Notes: a model not told the origin generated them from the sequence alone. DNA of 64,000 bases from Pseudomonas sp. SCB32 (GCF_009189165.1 NZ_CP045118.1:124001-188000); one strand, 5' to 3'. Numbered from the stretch's first letter, positions 1 to 11,588 are shown. Made by a program: numbers and translations.

Positions 1-228
1 GTCGGCCAGGTTGAACTTGATGCGCAGGTCGACGATGGGAACGATGGCGCCGCGCAGGTTGATCACGCCCTTGATGAAGGCGGGGGCGTTGGCGATCGCG
101 GTGACCTGGTCGTAGCCGCGGATCTCCTGCACGCGCAGGATGTCGATGGCGTACTCCTCGCGGCCCAGGGTGAAGGTCAGGTATTCCTGCACCGGGCTGC
201 TCGCCGCACTGGATTCAGCTGCGCTCAT
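1..228 (-). CDS. cheW: CheW chemotaxis coupling protein (partial, 3' end outside the window)
   Basis: CheW links chemoreceptors to the CheA kinase at the inner face of the membrane. The visible 76 residues begin [20 protein letters not shown] and continue with the typical CheW pattern [16 protein letters not shown], then a glycine-rich stretch with [15 protein letters not shown], a hallmark of the family. The start overlaps the end of cheA by 14 bp, as expected for a translationally coupled che operon. In PAO1 the equivalent gene is PA0177 of chemotaxis cluster II. The C-terminal half lies beyond the window edge, so full length and integrity cannot be judged. Confidence 0.93.
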   Translation of the reverse strand, partial: MSAAESSAASSPVQEYLTFTLGREEYAIDILRVQEIRGYDQVTAIANAPAFIKGVINLRGAIVPIVDLRIKFNLAD

Positions 229-2074
229 GGGTGGATTCTCCTTGTGCCGCCAGGCGCGGCAGGGCATCGACATCGAGGATCAGGGCGACGCTGCCGTCGC
301 CCATGATGGTGGCGCCGGCGATCCCGTCGATCCGGCGGAAGTTCTGTTCCAGGCTCTTGATCACCACCTGCTGCTGGCCGACCAGTTCGTCCACCTGCAG
401 GGCGAAGCTCTTGCCCTCGGATTCGAGGATCACCACGATCGCCTGCTCCGGCGGCAGGGGCGTGGCGTCGATGTGCAGCAGCTCGTGCAGGGAGAACAGC
501 GGCAGGTACTCGCCGCGCACGCGGATCACCGCCGCCTCGTCGCCGGCCATGCCGCGCACGTCGTCGGCGCGGGCCTGCAGCGACTCGATGATGTAGGTCA
601 GCGGGATCACGTAGTTGACCTTCTCCACCGCGACGATCAGGCCGTCGAGGATGGCCAGGGTCAGTGGCAGGCGGATGCACAGGCGGGTGCCCATGCCGGG
701 CGCCGAGTCGATCTCGATGCGTCCGCCCATGGCCTGGATGTTGCGCCGCACCACGTCCATGCCGACGCCGCGCCCGGAGAGCTCGGTGACCGTCTCGGCG
801 GTGGAAAAACCGGGCATGAAGATCAGCTGCCAGACCTCGGCGTCGCTCATCGAATCGTGCACCGCCATGCCCTTTTCGCTGGCCTTGGCGAGGATGCGCT
901 CGCGGGACAGGCCGCGCCCGTCATCGGAGATTTCCACCACCACGCTGCCGCCCTGGTGGCTGGCGGCGAGCTTCACCGAGCCCTGGGCCGGCTTGCCGGC
1001 GGCCAGGCGTTCGGCGGGTGTCTCGATGCCGTGGTCGATGCTGTTGCGGACGATATGGGTGAGCGGGTCGCTGAGCTTTTCGATGACGCTCTTGTCCAGC
1101 TCGGTGTGCTCGCCCTGGAGGATCAGCTCGACCTGCTTGCCCAGGCGTGCCGAGGTGTCGTGCACCAGGCGCGGGAAGCGGCTGAAGATGAAGCTGATCG
1201 GCAACATGCGGATCGACATCACCGATTCCTGCAGGTCGCGGGTGTTGTGTTCCAGCTGCGCCAGGGCTTGCTGCAGGCGCTCGTAGTGCGTGGGGTCGAG
1301 AACCTCGCTGAGCTGGCTGAGCATGGCCTGGGTGATCACCAGCTCGCCGACCAGGTTGATCAGGCTGTCGATCTTCTCGACGCTGACCCGGATCGAGCTG
1401 GACTCGCCTTCGCTGCGGTTGTCCGCGCGCTGTGCTGCCACGGGCTTGGCCGGAATCGGCGCCGGAGTTGGAACGGACGCGGCGGGGGCTTCGCTGGTGG
1501 CTGTTGGGGCGCCCGGAGCATCGTCGAAGAAACCAAAGTCCTCGCTGGCCGGCGCGGACTCGGCCAAGGGCGTGCCTGGCGCATCATCGAAGAAGCCGAA
1601 GGCATCGTCGTCGCTGGCCGCCTCGGGAGTGCCAGGCGCCTCGTCGAAGAAGCCAGAACCGTCATCTGCCGCCGTGCTGGTCGTCGGCTCCGCCAGCCAG
1701 GCGCGCAGGCGCTCCACCGTGGCCGGTACCGGCACGCTTGGGTCCGGGCACTGGTCGCGGTGGGCGTCGAGCAGGCGCTGCAATACGTCGCGGGCTTCGA
1801 GGAACACCCCGATCATCTCCGCGCGCAGGGCGGTCTGCCCGCAGCGGATGCGGTCGAGCAGGGTTTCCAGTTCGTGGGTGACGGCGGTCAGGTCGTCGAA
1901 GCCGAACATGCCGCTGGAACCCTTGATCGAGTGGGCCGCGCGGAAGATGCCGTTGAGTGCCTCGGCGTCCGGCTGATCGAGGTCGAGCCCGATCAGCAGG
2001 AGTTCGAGGGTGGCCAGGTGTTCGTCGGTTTCCTCGAAGAACACCTGGAGGAATTGCTCCATGCCGGTAGCCAT
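215..2074 (-). CDS. cheA: Chemotaxis histidine kinase CheA (cluster II type, P2-less)
   Basis: A 619-residue histidine kinase that phosphorylates CheY in response to chemoreceptors. The N-terminal Hpt (P1) domain carries the phospho-accepting His48 in [11 protein letters not shown] linker of about 100 residues follows, with three copies of GFFD-[DE]-APG-x-P near residues 141, 160 and 181, and no recognisable P2 domain. The dimerisation segment starts near residue 228 ([15 protein letters not shown]). The ATPase domain shows the N box [12 protein letters not shown] and the G boxes DDGRGL and GRGVGMDVV. The C-terminal CheW-like P5 domain is complete. The gene overlaps cheW by 14 bp and lies 11 bp after cheY. 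Its closest PAO1 counterpart should be PA0178. Confidence 0.95.
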   Translation of the reverse strand: MATGMEQFLQVFFEETDEHLATLELLLIGLDLDQPDAEALNGIFRAAHSIKGSSGMFGFDDLTAVTHELETLLDRIRCGQTALRAEMIGVFLEARDVLQRLLDAHRDQCPDPSVPVPATVERLRAWLAEPTTSTAADDGSGFFDEAPGTPEAASDDDAFGFFDDAPGTPLAESAPASEDFGFFDDAPGAPTATSEAPAASVPTPAPIPAKPVAAQRADNRSEGESSSIRVSVEKIDSLINLVGELVITQAMLSQLSEVLDPTHYERLQQALAQLEHNTRDLQESVMSIRMLPISFIFSRFPRLVHDTSARLGKQVELILQGEHTELDKSVIEKLSDPLTHIVRNSIDHGIETPAERLAAGKPAQGSVKLAASHQGGSVVVEISDDGRGLSRERILAKASEKGMAVHDSMSDAEVWQLIFMPGFSTAETVTELSGRGVGMDVVRRNIQAMGGRIEIDSAPGMGTRLCIRLPLTLAILDGLIVAVEKVNYVIPLTYIIESLQARADDVRGMAGDEAAVIRVRGEYLPLFSLHELLHIDATPLPPEQAIVVILESEGKSFALQVDELVGQQQVVIKSLEQNFRRIDGIAGATIMGDGSVALILDVDALPRLAAQGESTHERS

Positions 2075-2085
2075 CTGGGGTTCCC

Positions 2086-2451
2086 CTACGGCAGGACCTT
2101 GCGGGTCACTTCAAGGAGCTTGGGCGGGTCGAACGGCTTGACCAGCCAGCCAGTGGCGCCAGCGCTCTTGCCCTGCTGCTTCATGGCGTCGCTGGATTCG
2201 GTGGTCAGCATGAGGATCGGCGTGCTGCGGTAGCCGGCCATGTCGCGCAGGCTGCGGATCAGCGACAGGCCGTCCATGTTCGGCATGTTCTGGTCGGTGA
2301 ACACCAGGTTGTAGGTCTTGCGCTGAGCCTTGCCCAGGCCGTCCTTGCCGTCGACGGCTTCGTCCACTTCATAGCCGGCGGACTTGAGCGTGAAGCTCAG
2401 CATCTGCCGGATCGACGCCGAGTCGTCGACGATCAGTATCTGTTTTCCCAT
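2086..2451 (-). CDS. cheY: Chemotaxis response regulator CheY
   Basis: A 121-residue single receiver domain that accepts phosphate from CheA. The acidic pocket is seen at VDDS (residues 8-11), the phospho-acceptor Asp lies in FTDQNMPNMDG near residue 53, the switch Thr in MLTTES, and the conserved Lys in VKPF. There is no output domain, so it acts by protein contact, as CheY does. It lies just upstream of cheA with an 11-bp gap, and is preceded on the same strand by a chemoreceptor gene. The PAO1 counterpart is PA0179. Confidence 0.95.
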   Translation of the reverse strand: MGKQILIVDDSASIRQMLSFTLKSAGYEVDEAVDGKDGLGKAQRKTYNLVFTDQNMPNMDGLSLIRSLRDMAGYRSTPILMLTTESSDAMKQQGKSAGATGWLVKPFDPPKLLEVTRKVLP

Positions 2452-2504
2452 TGCGTGACTGCTCCTTGATCCAAGGGTCTGGCATTCGGGGATGTGGGTT
2501 GGCC

Positions 2505-2555
2505 TCAGCCAACCAGGGCGATGTTCGCGAGGTACTCGATGATCGACTGCAACAT
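2505..2555 (-). CDS. Candidate 16-residue small protein between the receptor gene and cheY
   Basis: A very short reading frame, MLQSIIEYLANIALVG followed by a stop, with a strong Shine-Dalgarno GGGAGG nine bases before the ATG. It sits in the 139-bp gap between the chemoreceptor and cheY. The peptide is mostly hydrophobic and could be an amphipathic or membrane-associated miniprotein, or simply a coupling device that keeps ribosomes on the mRNA. No homologue is known to me. The ribosome binding site is the only positive evidence, so this is a weak call. Confidence 0.35.
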   Translation of the reverse strand: MLQSIIEYLANIALVG

Positions 2556-2590
2556 GTTCACTGCCTCCCGCGCACCGTCGGGTGGTGCGT

Positions 2591-3778
2591 TCAGAACAGC
2601 TCTACTTCCCCAGCACTGAGGCTGGTCTGTGCCACCGGGTTGCTCAGCGGGCGGCCGAGTTCGGCGACTTCCGCACGCAGGCGCTCGCCCCACTCCTGGG
2701 GCTCGCGGCTATCCAGCGCGCCGAGGCCGACCGCCAGCGCGGCGAGTCGCGCGCCGTGCTTGCCGATCTGCCCCAGCAGCTGGCTGCTCATGTCCTGGAA
2801 TTGCAGCGCGGTTACCGCCGCGTTGACGCCGTCGCCCACTTCCAGGGAAATCCGGTCCAGCTCCTGCACCACCTTGACGGTGTGCTGGTTCATCGCGTCC
2901 AGGTCGTCGAGCATGGTCTGGATCTTCTTGCGCGAGTCCAGGGCGAAGGACATGTCCTTGTCGGCCAGCTGGGCGATGGCGCCTTCGGCATCCTTGATCT
3001 CCTGGTAGACCACATCGACGTGTTCGCGGATGGCCTGTGAGAAGTGCGTGGAGCGGGTGGACAGCGCGCGTACTTCATCGGCCACCACGGCGAAACCGCG
3101 GCCGCTTTCGCCGGCGCGGGCGGCCTCGATGGCGGCGTTGAGGGCCAGCAGGTTGGTCTGCTTGGCGATGGCGTCCATGTCCTGGGTGGATTGCAGGATT
3201 TCGCCGATCTTGTGCGTGACGCGGTCCATGCGCTCCACCAGCTGTTGCGAAGTGCGGCTGGTTTCCAGGGTCGCCTCGACGAACAGCCCGAGGGTTTCCT
3301 GGGTGGCGTGGATGAAGCGCTGGAAGTCGATGTCGTCGTCGAGGTGGCCGCGCCCGTCGTAGCGCTCGATCAGCGAGTGGGACAGGCCGCGCTGGGTGTC
3401 GATGCGCTCGGCCAGGCCGTGGAAGCTGTCGGTGAGCTGGCCGATGGCGTGGTGCAGGATGCCGTCGACCTGGTGGGTGTGGCCGTTGAGGCTGGCGAGA
3501 TGGGTATCGATGGCGTCCTGCAGCGGGCGCCATTTCGGTAGCTGTTCGCTGTCCAGACGCACCTGCTGCGCCGTGGTCTGCGGTTGCGCGGGGCCGGCCA
3601 GCAGGGGACTCAGCGCCAGGCTGGCGAGTCCGCCCAGTGGCAGCAGGACCCAGATCGGCACCCCTGCCCAGTAAAGTCCTGCCACTGCCACCCAGGGCAG
3701 CGACTGGAGAACCAGACGTTTCGGCCACACTTGGCCGTCGGCCTGATCAACAGGCGAATCGATTCGGGTATCGCGCAT
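2591..3778 (-). CDS. Methyl-accepting chemotaxis protein (CttP/PA0180-like)
   Basis: A 395-residue chemoreceptor. The N-terminus has two closely spaced hydrophobic segments (about residues 22-40 and 43-60) with almost no periplasmic loop, so there is no classical ligand-binding domain. The cytoplasmic part contains the signalling hairpin tip, recognisable from [21 protein letters not shown] and [14 protein letters not shown]. No HAMP domain is evident. The C-terminus ends in GEVELF, not the CheR/CheB-tethering pentapeptide. It lies upstream of cheY-cheA-cheW on the same strand and is likely the dedicated receptor of this cluster. By position it matches PAO1 PA0180 (cttP), but sequence identity was not computed. 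Confidence 0.85.
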   Translation of the reverse strand: MRDTRIDSPVDQADGQVWPKRLVLQSLPWVAVAGLYWAGVPIWVLLPLGGLASLALSPLLAGPAQPQTTAQQVRLDSEQLPKWRPLQDAIDTHLASLNGHTHQVDGILHHAIGQLTDSFHGLAERIDTQRGLSHSLIERYDGRGHLDDDIDFQRFIHATQETLGLFVEATLETSRTSQQLVERMDRVTHKIGEILQSTQDMDAIAKQTNLLALNAAIEAARAGESGRGFAVVADEVRALSTRSTHFSQAIREHVDVVYQEIKDAEGAIAQLADKDMSFALDSRKKIQTMLDDLDAMNQHTVKVVQELDRISLEVGDGVNAAVTALQFQDMSSQLLGQIGKHGARLAALAVGLGALDSREPQEWGERLRAEVAELGRPLSNPVAQTSLSAGEVELF

Positions 3779-4090
3779 GCTGCACTCCGTTGCCGAGCGC
3801 CAGGAGGGTAGGCCGCGCGGCTGCTGGGGTAGGTCATAAGCAGTGCGTCGGCCTGGCTTCTTAAAGCTAGAGTGCCGTTGGATGATGTCAAATTGACGCT
3901 AGTTTGTCGGCGAAACGCGGCGGGCCTTGATCTAGATGGATTTTTGCCTGGGCGACCGCTGGTCATGCTTTGCATTTGGCGACAGACGGTAGTCCGAAAG
4001 CCCCGTCTGATAGGGGCTGCAGGTGTTCTGCAGGGTGGCAAAGCGGGTCGGGACTGGCATTGCCGGCCAGCCCCTTTTGCCCGTCGTGGC
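3779..4090. other. Intergenic region between the che receptor and atsA, with a hairpin
   Basis: This 312-bp gap separates the start of the receptor gene from the end of atsA. It contains a hairpin with arms AGCCCC (3999-4004) and GGGGCT (4013-4018). Read on the minus strand the hairpin is followed by TTTC, so it could be a weak terminator for the atsBCA transcript. The part nearest 3778 must hold the che promoter, but I could not identify convincing sigma-28 or sigma-70 elements. No gene was found. Confidence 0.4.
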
Positions 4091-6646
<2,556 letters not shown>

Positions 6647-6650
<4 letters not shown>

Positions 6651-8254
6651 GCGTGTCTCCAGCGCGTCGCGCGCGCTTCGATGCGTTGTCCGAGGGCGGC
6701 CAGCAGCGCGCCGGTGAGGCCGACCAGCAACATGCCGGCGCCGACCATGTCCATGCGGAACAGCTGCTGGGCGCCGATCATCAGGCTGCCGATGCCGCCG
6801 TTCGACGGCATGAAGTACTCGGCGCCGATGGTGCCCAGCCAGGCGTAGATCAGCGCCAGGCGGATGCCGGCGAACACCGAGGGCGCGGCGCCCGGCAGCA
6901 CCAGCCGGCGCAGGCGCTGCCACGGCGACAGGCGCAGGGCGAGGGCCGCTTCGCTCAACTGCGGCGGCAGACTGGTGACGCCGCGCTGGGTGGCCAGCAG
7001 CAGCGGGAAGAAGGCGGCGAGGCCGACGAACACCACCTTGGCCGTCTCGCCCAGACCGAACCAGGCGGTGAGCAATGGCACCCAGGCGAAGATCGCCACC
7101 TGGCGCAGCGCGGCGAAGCTCGGGCCGAGCAGGCGCTCGGCGGGGCGCAGCAAACCGAGCGCGAGGCCGAGGGCGAAGCCCAGCGCGCCACCCAGTAGCA
7201 GGCCGCCGAGGGTGCGCTTCAGGCTGGCCAGCAGCGCGCCGGGCAGGCTGCCGTCGAGCAGTCCTTGCCAGAGGGCGACGGCCACCGAGGCAGGGCTGGC
7301 GAGGATCGCCGGATCGACCCAGGTGAAGGCACTGGCGGCCTGCCACAGGGCGAGCAGCGCCAATGGCAGCAGGCAGGGTTGCAGGCGCTGCCAGCCGTGG
7401 CCGCGCGCGCTGCGGCGCAGCTCCCCGGCGGCTTGTTGCGGCCAGTGCAGCAGGCGTCGGTCCAGTGCCTGGATGCCACGGTCCATCGCCGCGCCCACCA
7501 GGCCGACCACCAGGATGCAGACGAACACGCTGTCGAGCATGAACAGCTGGCGCGCCTGCACCATCAGGTAGCCGATGCCTTCGCTGGAGGCCAGCAGTTC
7601 CACGGCCAGCAGCGAGGTCCAGCCCTGCGCCAGGGCCAGCCGCACGCCGGTGAGAAAGGCCGGCAGCGCCGCCGGCAGGATCAGCCGCCACACCAGCAGG
7701 TGACGCGGCAGGCGCAGCACCGCGGCGGCCTCGCGCAGGCGCGGTTGGGCATCGCGCACACCGACCAGGGTGTGCAGGGTGACCGGGACGATCACAGCCT
7801 TGATCAGCACCACCAGCTTGAGCAGCTCGCCGATGCCGAAGAACAGCATGAACAGCGGAATCCAGGCCAGGGTCGGGACCTGCGCCAGCGCGCCGAAGGT
7901 CGGCAGGATCAGCCGCTCGGCACGCCGGCTGAAACCCAGCCAGGCGCCCAGGGCGAGCCCGCTGGCGATACCGGCGAGCAGGCCCCAGGCCAGGCGCTTC
8001 AGGCTGACCCCCAGTTGCAGCCACAGCTCGCCGCCGAGCAGCTCGCGGGCGGCCTGCAACACTAGCTCCGGGGTCGGCAGGATCTGCGCCGACATCCAGT
8101 GCCGGTGGCTGGCGACCCACCACAACAATGCCAGGGCGGACGGCACCAGCCAGGGCAGTGCGCGGGAAGCTGAAACCCATGGCAGGCGCGGTGAAGCGAG
8201 CGCCGGACGGGGGGCGGGGAGGGCAAGGCCGGAAGGCTTGATAATATTCTTCAT
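6647..8254 (-). CDS. atsB: Sulfate-ester ABC transporter permease, fused double-domain
   Basis: A 535-residue inner-membrane permease. It has two consecutive SsuC/TauC-like permease domains, roughly residues 30-260 and 285-525, each with about six hydrophobic segments. Each carries an EAA-type loop: REAAAVLRLPRHLLVWRLILPAALP in the first and SEAALALRLSPWQRLRRLVLPGAAP in the second. A single polypeptide therefore forms the whole channel instead of a homodimer. The fused form agrees with what I recall of AtsB in Pseudomonas. It overlaps atsC by 4 bp and is transcribed divergently from atsR. Confidence 0.92.
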
Positions 8255-8501
8255 TGGAATATGAAAAATCCAATCAATGCATTTATGAGCTAAGAAAGGC
8301 CATTTAAGGGAAGCCCCTCCGCCTCGGCCAATGCATTCGAGGAATATTTTTTATGCCGTTCGGGCATTCCCTCGCGGGGCCCGAGCGCGTCTGATTTAGG
8401 TCTTTCAGTTACTAAAAAATAAGTTTTTATTATTTTGTTTGCAGACCAGGAACTGCCTTTAGTGCCTCCCAAGCATTCATCCATTGCAGGAGGCAGGCGC
8501 C
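8255..8501. promoter_or_regulatory. Divergent promoter region between atsB and atsR
   Basis: This 247-bp AT-rich region must contain the promoters for atsBCA (minus) and atsR (plus). An inverted repeat ATATTC (8244-8249) and GAATAT (8257-8262), spaced by 7 bases, straddles the atsB start codon. A second, ATTGGA/TCCAAT, lies at 8253-8258 and 8269-8274. The GAATA/TATTC half-sites recur in the sftR-sftP intergenic region, so the LysR regulator or CysB may bind here. The atsR side ends with the ribosome binding site GGAGG. Confidence 0.55.
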
Positions 8502-9560
8502 ATGAAGGCCCTTACCCAACAGTTGCTGTCCCTCTTCGCCGCGCCGGTCCTGGCCGGGCTGCTCGGCGCCTATCCGACCTTCACCCAGGCCGCGCCGGTG
8601 AAGGAAATCCGCATTGCCGTGCCTGACGTCAGCGCCGGCCCGAAGCCCTCCGGCGGCGGCATCGTCGACGTGCTCACCACCCGCCAGCTGCTGGAAAAGG
8701 AATTCGCCGCCGACGGCATCCAGATCAAGTGGACCTTCTTCAAGGGCGCCGGCCCGGTGATCAACGAAGCCCTCGCCAACGACCAGGTGGACTTCGCCTA
8801 CCTGGGCGACCTCGCGGCGATCATCGGCAAGTCCAGCGGGCTGGACACCCGCCTGCTGGCCGCCACCGCGCGCGGTGTCAACCACTACCTCGGCGTGCAG
8901 CCGGGCTCGGGCATCAAGTCCCTGGCCGATCTCAAGGGCAAGCGCGTGGGCCTCTTCCGCGGCACTGCGAGCCAGTTGTCGTTCGACAACGCCCTGGCCA
9001 GCGCCGGGCTGTCCGAGAAGGACCTGAAAGTGATCAACCTCGACTTCAGCGCCGCGCTGGCGGCCCTGGCGGCGAAGCAGATCGACGCCACCTGGGGCCT
9101 GGCCGGGCTGTTCGCCCTGCGCGAGAAGGGCCTGGCGGATATCGTATTGAGCACCCACGACCTCGGCGGCGCCGGCACCCTGCAGGCGGGGCTGGTGGGC
9201 AATGGCGCGTTCGTCGATGCCCATCCCGATCTCACCGAGCGGTTGCTGAAGGTGCAGTTGCAGGCGGTACAGTGGGCCAGCGCCGAGGCCAATCGCGATG
9301 CGTACATCGAGCTGGTGTCGAAGCAGGCCAATTATCCGGCGGTGATCTTCCGTAGCGAGTATCAGGATCGTGGGCTGGCGGAGGTGTTGTCGCCGAAGCT
9401 GGATGCGGGGTTCCTGGCGAAGCTGGATGCTTCCATTCAGGCGGCGAAGAGTTATGGGTTGATTCGACGGGAGTTCAAGGCGGCGGATTGGGCGAAGCCG
9501 GAGTTGCAGGAGGCGGCGGGTAAGCAGATTGCTGGGCAGCCGGTGGCGGTGGTTCAGTGA
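8502..9560 (+). CDS. atsR: Sulfate-ester ABC transporter substrate-binding protein
   Basis: A 352-residue periplasmic binding protein of the aliphatic sulfonate/taurine family. A signal peptide covers about residues 1-32, with likely cleavage after FTQA. The mature part shows family features such as GAGPVINEALANDQVDFAYLG and ADLKGKRVGLFRG. The ATG at 8502 is preceded by GGAGG and was preferred over a start 18 bp upstream. It is divergent from atsBCA. The last 250 bp use noticeably more G- and T-ending codons than the rest of the gene, which may reflect the adjacent foreign-looking islet. Confidence 0.92.
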   Translation: MKALTQQLLSLFAAPVLAGLLGAYPTFTQAAPVKEIRIAVPDVSAGPKPSGGGIVDVLTTRQLLEKEFAADGIQIKWTFFKGAGPVINEALANDQVDFAYLGDLAAIIGKSSGLDTRLLAATARGVNHYLGVQPGSGIKSLADLKGKRVGLFRGTASQLSFDNALASAGLSEKDLKVINLDFSAALAALAAKQIDATWGLAGLFALREKGLADIVLSTHDLGGAGTLQAGLVGNGAFVDAHPDLTERLLKVQLQAVQWASAEANRDAYIELVSKQANYPAVIFRSEYQDRGLAEVLSPKLDAGFLAKLDASIQAAKSYGLIRREFKAADWAKPELQEAAGKQIAGQPVAVVQ

Positions 9561-9601
9561 GGGTTTAGACATCGAGGCACCCGATGAGCACCTGCATCTC
9601 A

Positions 9602-9632
9602 GTAGGATGGGTAGAGCGAAGCGAAACCCATC
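9602..9632 (+). repeat. Dispersed short repeat, family D (copy 1)
   Basis: A 31-bp unit starting GTAGGATGGGTAGAGCG and ending in the mirrored GCGAAACCCATC. An inverted copy lies at 10587-10618, and an inverted pair of variants at 38815-38894. Copies 1 and 2 bracket the two large structured repeats. No protein is encoded. Confidence 0.8.
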
Positions 9633-9638
9633 GTTTCT

Positions 9639-9985
9639 GGGTCTGGGTATTCCTGCGCCGCTTCGGTGTGTGCTGAGAGATTTTGTTTCGCCCCCTCGGG
9701 CGACCTCCTTTTGCAAACGACCCAAAGGAGGCAAAGGTCTTGCCCCATCATCCGGGTCCCGCTTCGCGGGACTGATTCGCTTCGCTCACCCTACGGGCCA
9801 GCCTTCGGCTGTTACTTCGCTTCGCTCCGTTTCCCTCGCTCCATCGAAGTTTCAGGGGCACGCGTCGACGGGCCATCCATGGCCCAACGACGCTCTCGCG
9901 GCATCCATGCCGCTCAACCCCTGAAACTCCGATTCCACTCGGCCTCCTGAAGGGGCGCGCCGGAGTGCACGGAGGTTTCTCTGGA
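9639..9985. repeat. Large structured intergenic repeat, copy E1
   Basis: About 347 bp, closely matching the copy at 10104-10466. It is a chain of hairpins: CCTCCTTT/AAAGGAGG (9704-9711/9724-9731), GTCCCGCTTCGCGGGAC (9756-9772), and an outer stem AGTTTCAGGGG/CCCCTGAAACT (9848-9858/9918-9928). The outer stem encloses GGGCCATCCATGGCCC (9870-9885) and GCGGCATCCATGCCGC (9898-9913). Open frames cross it on both strands, but none has a ribosome binding site. It may be a transcribed structured RNA or a mobile non-coding repeat. Which strand acts is unknown. Confidence 0.85.
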
Positions 9986-10070
9986 ACCCGCTTTTCGTAG
10001 GAGAGACGGGGGCGCCTAGCCCTTGTCCGCGAAGGCTCGCCATTGCCCTCGCATCGCAGGATGAACACCC

Positions 10071-10101
10071 GTAGGGCGAATAACGCGCAGCGTTATCCGC
10101 C
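10071..10101. repeat. Dispersed palindromic repeat, family C (copy 1)
   Basis: A 31-bp unit beginning GTAGGGCG, with arms GAATAACGC and GCGTTATCC around GCA. Further copies are at 10554-10584, 11589-11619 (inverted), 21836-21867, 52449-52479 and 52545-52576 (inverted). Arms differ between copies mostly in ways that keep pairing. Confidence 0.8.
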
Positions 10102-10103
10102 TG

Positions 10104-10466
10104 GGTCTGGGTGTTCCTGCGCCGCTTCGGCGTGTGCTGAGAGATTTTGTTTCGCCCCCTCGGGCGAGTCACTTTGCCAAACGACGGATGGCCGCCCCAC
10201 GCAAAGTAACCAAAGGTCTTGCCCCTGCATCCGGGTCCGGCTTCGCCGGACTGATTCGCTTCGCTCACCCTTCGGGCCAGCCTTCGGCTGTTACTACGCT
10301 TCGCTCCGTTTCCCTCGCTCCATCGAAGTTTCAGGGGCACGCGTCGACGGGCCATCCATGGCCCAACGACGCTCTCGCGACATCCATGTCGCTCAACCCC
10401 TGAAACTCCGATTCCACTCGGCCTCCTGAAGGGGCGCGCCGGTGCGTGCGGATATTTCTCTGGAAG
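10104..10466. repeat. Large structured intergenic repeat, copy E2
   Basis: About 363 bp, the second copy of the element at 9639-9985 in the same orientation. The hairpins are kept but with paired changes: GTCCGGCTTCGCCGGAC (10235-10251) replaces the E1 version, GCGACATCCATGTCGC (10377-10392) replaces GCGGCATCCATGCCGC, and a different stem ACTTTGC/GCAAAGT (10171-10177/10201-10207) stands where E1 has CCTCCTTT/AAAGGAGG. The outer stem AGTTTCAGGGG/CCCCTGAAACT (10327-10337/10397-10407) is identical. The compensatory pattern implies selection on base pairing rather than on a protein. Confidence 0.85.
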
Positions 10467-10516
10467 ACATCAAGAGCATGGACAAGAGCCAAAGCCAGAG
10501 CGTTGTGCTGTCTCCC

Positions 10517-10618
10517 GTAGGAGCGGACTCCGTCCGCGATGCTCTAGCTCTTCGTAGGGCGAATAACGCGCAGCGTTATCCGCCGTGATGGGTTTCGCTT
10601 CGCTCTACGCCATCCTAC
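10517..10618. repeat. Cluster of three short repeats (REP A, C copy 2, D copy 2)
   Basis: Three dispersed repeats lie side by side: a REP unit beginning GTAGGAGCGG and ending CCGCGAT (10517-10540), family C copy 2 (10554-10584) and an inverted family D unit (10587-10618). They form the left border of the low-GC segment with the orphan gene at 10699-11379. A family C unit in inverted orientation forms part of the right border at 11589. Confidence 0.8.
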
Positions 10619-10698
10619 GAAGAGCCATTCAGCATGAAGCAGCCAGAGTCTCCGGCGCGCGCAGAGTCCCGTCAGGAGGCCGAGTGTATGTACCGCCA

Positions 10699-11379
10699 TT
10701 AGTCAGGAGTTATGTAGTTTGGGCCTGTCCCGAGTGGGTGGTTCTTTTGAATGACATCTTTGAGATCGTACTGTGTGCAGTTGTATGTCTTGGCATCAAT
10801 CTGATCACTCCCCACATGCTCGGTTGTATCCCAGTAGCCGCATACGGTTATGTAACGGAGTTGGTCTGAGTACGCCTCTATCCTGAGTCCAGACAAGCCC
10901 CCTCCCCGGGTGCAAGAATTTACAAACGGAGAGAAAAATACTCGCTTGGTGTCAATGGATACTAATGCGGTAATGTAATTTACAGCGCCGCAAGTTCCCT
11001 GGCCTCCAGAGCCGCTATTTTCAAGATTTGATTGAATAAGGTGGTTGCCGAGCTTGCATTTTACAACTTCCTGCCCGCCGCTATCGGTCACCGGAAATCT
11101 ATGGACTCCAGACTTTTCGCTGCCTTCAATTTTTTCCATAGCCACTTCAAATTTTCTATCGGTGCAGTTGGTGTAAATGGCGTCGGGGTCAGCCCTATTA
11201 CGTCCATCCTGCTGGGGTTCACTTGGGTCTACAATCTGCGCCGCGTTAGAGAATGATGAGACTGAAATGACTGATGCAAACAAGGCTGTACACAGTGCGG
11301 CCTTGTACTGTCGGTTGTCGTCGGGAAAGAAGAATGAATTAACTCTCTTGGCGAAATTACCTCGGCGTTCCTTGCTCAT
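10699..11379 (-). CDS. Orphan secreted cysteine-containing protein of unknown function
   Basis: A 226-residue protein I do not recognise. The ATG at 11379 has AAGGA seven bases upstream; a TTG six bases earlier is less likely. The N-terminus has a charged region of about 27 residues, then the hydrophobic stretch AALCTALFASVISVSS and a probable signal peptidase site after SFSNA, so export is likely. The mature part contains six cysteines, in YTNC, VVKC, QGTC, VNSC, ITVC and YNC, suggesting disulfides. Base composition is clearly lower in GC than the surrounding genes, and codon use is atypical. Flanking palindromic repeats and lack of linked genes point to recent acquisition. Confidence 0.7.
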   Translation of the reverse strand: MSKERRGNFAKRVNSFFFPDDNRQYKAALCTALFASVISVSSFSNAAQIVDPSEPQQDGRNRADPDAIYTNCTDRKFEVAMEKIEGSEKSGVHRFPVTDSGGQEVVKCKLGNHLIQSNLENSGSGGQGTCGAVNYITALVSIDTKRVFFSPFVNSCTRGGGLSGLRIEAYSDQLRYITVCGYWDTTEHVGSDQIDAKTYNCTQYDLKDVIQKNHPLGTGPNYITPD

Positions 11380-11588
11380 GTGCAATTCCTTGTTTGGATT
11401 TAATGTCGTACTGAGAGCGTGATCTGGGGTGAGAAGAAAAGTCGACTTGGCTCGTTGAGTGTGTTGCAGAGTCTAGCAGCGAACCCAGGTTCTGAATTTT
11501 GCCGATCTCACTATCGAGTGACTCGCCCTAGGGGCAAAGCCCAATACATCCACATAGGTTGAAGCGGCGCACGGGCACCGAGTACGAC

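Noticed and set aside
140..2233. Long plus-strand open frame (697 codons) opposite cheA and cheY
   Set aside because: It is an antisense shadow created by high GC; residue composition is unnatural and cheA on the other strand is fully explained by family motifs.
9529..10429. Several 90-170 codon frames in the large repeats on both strands
   Set aside because: They change between the two copies, lack ribosome binding sites, and hairpin covariation fits a non-coding structure better.
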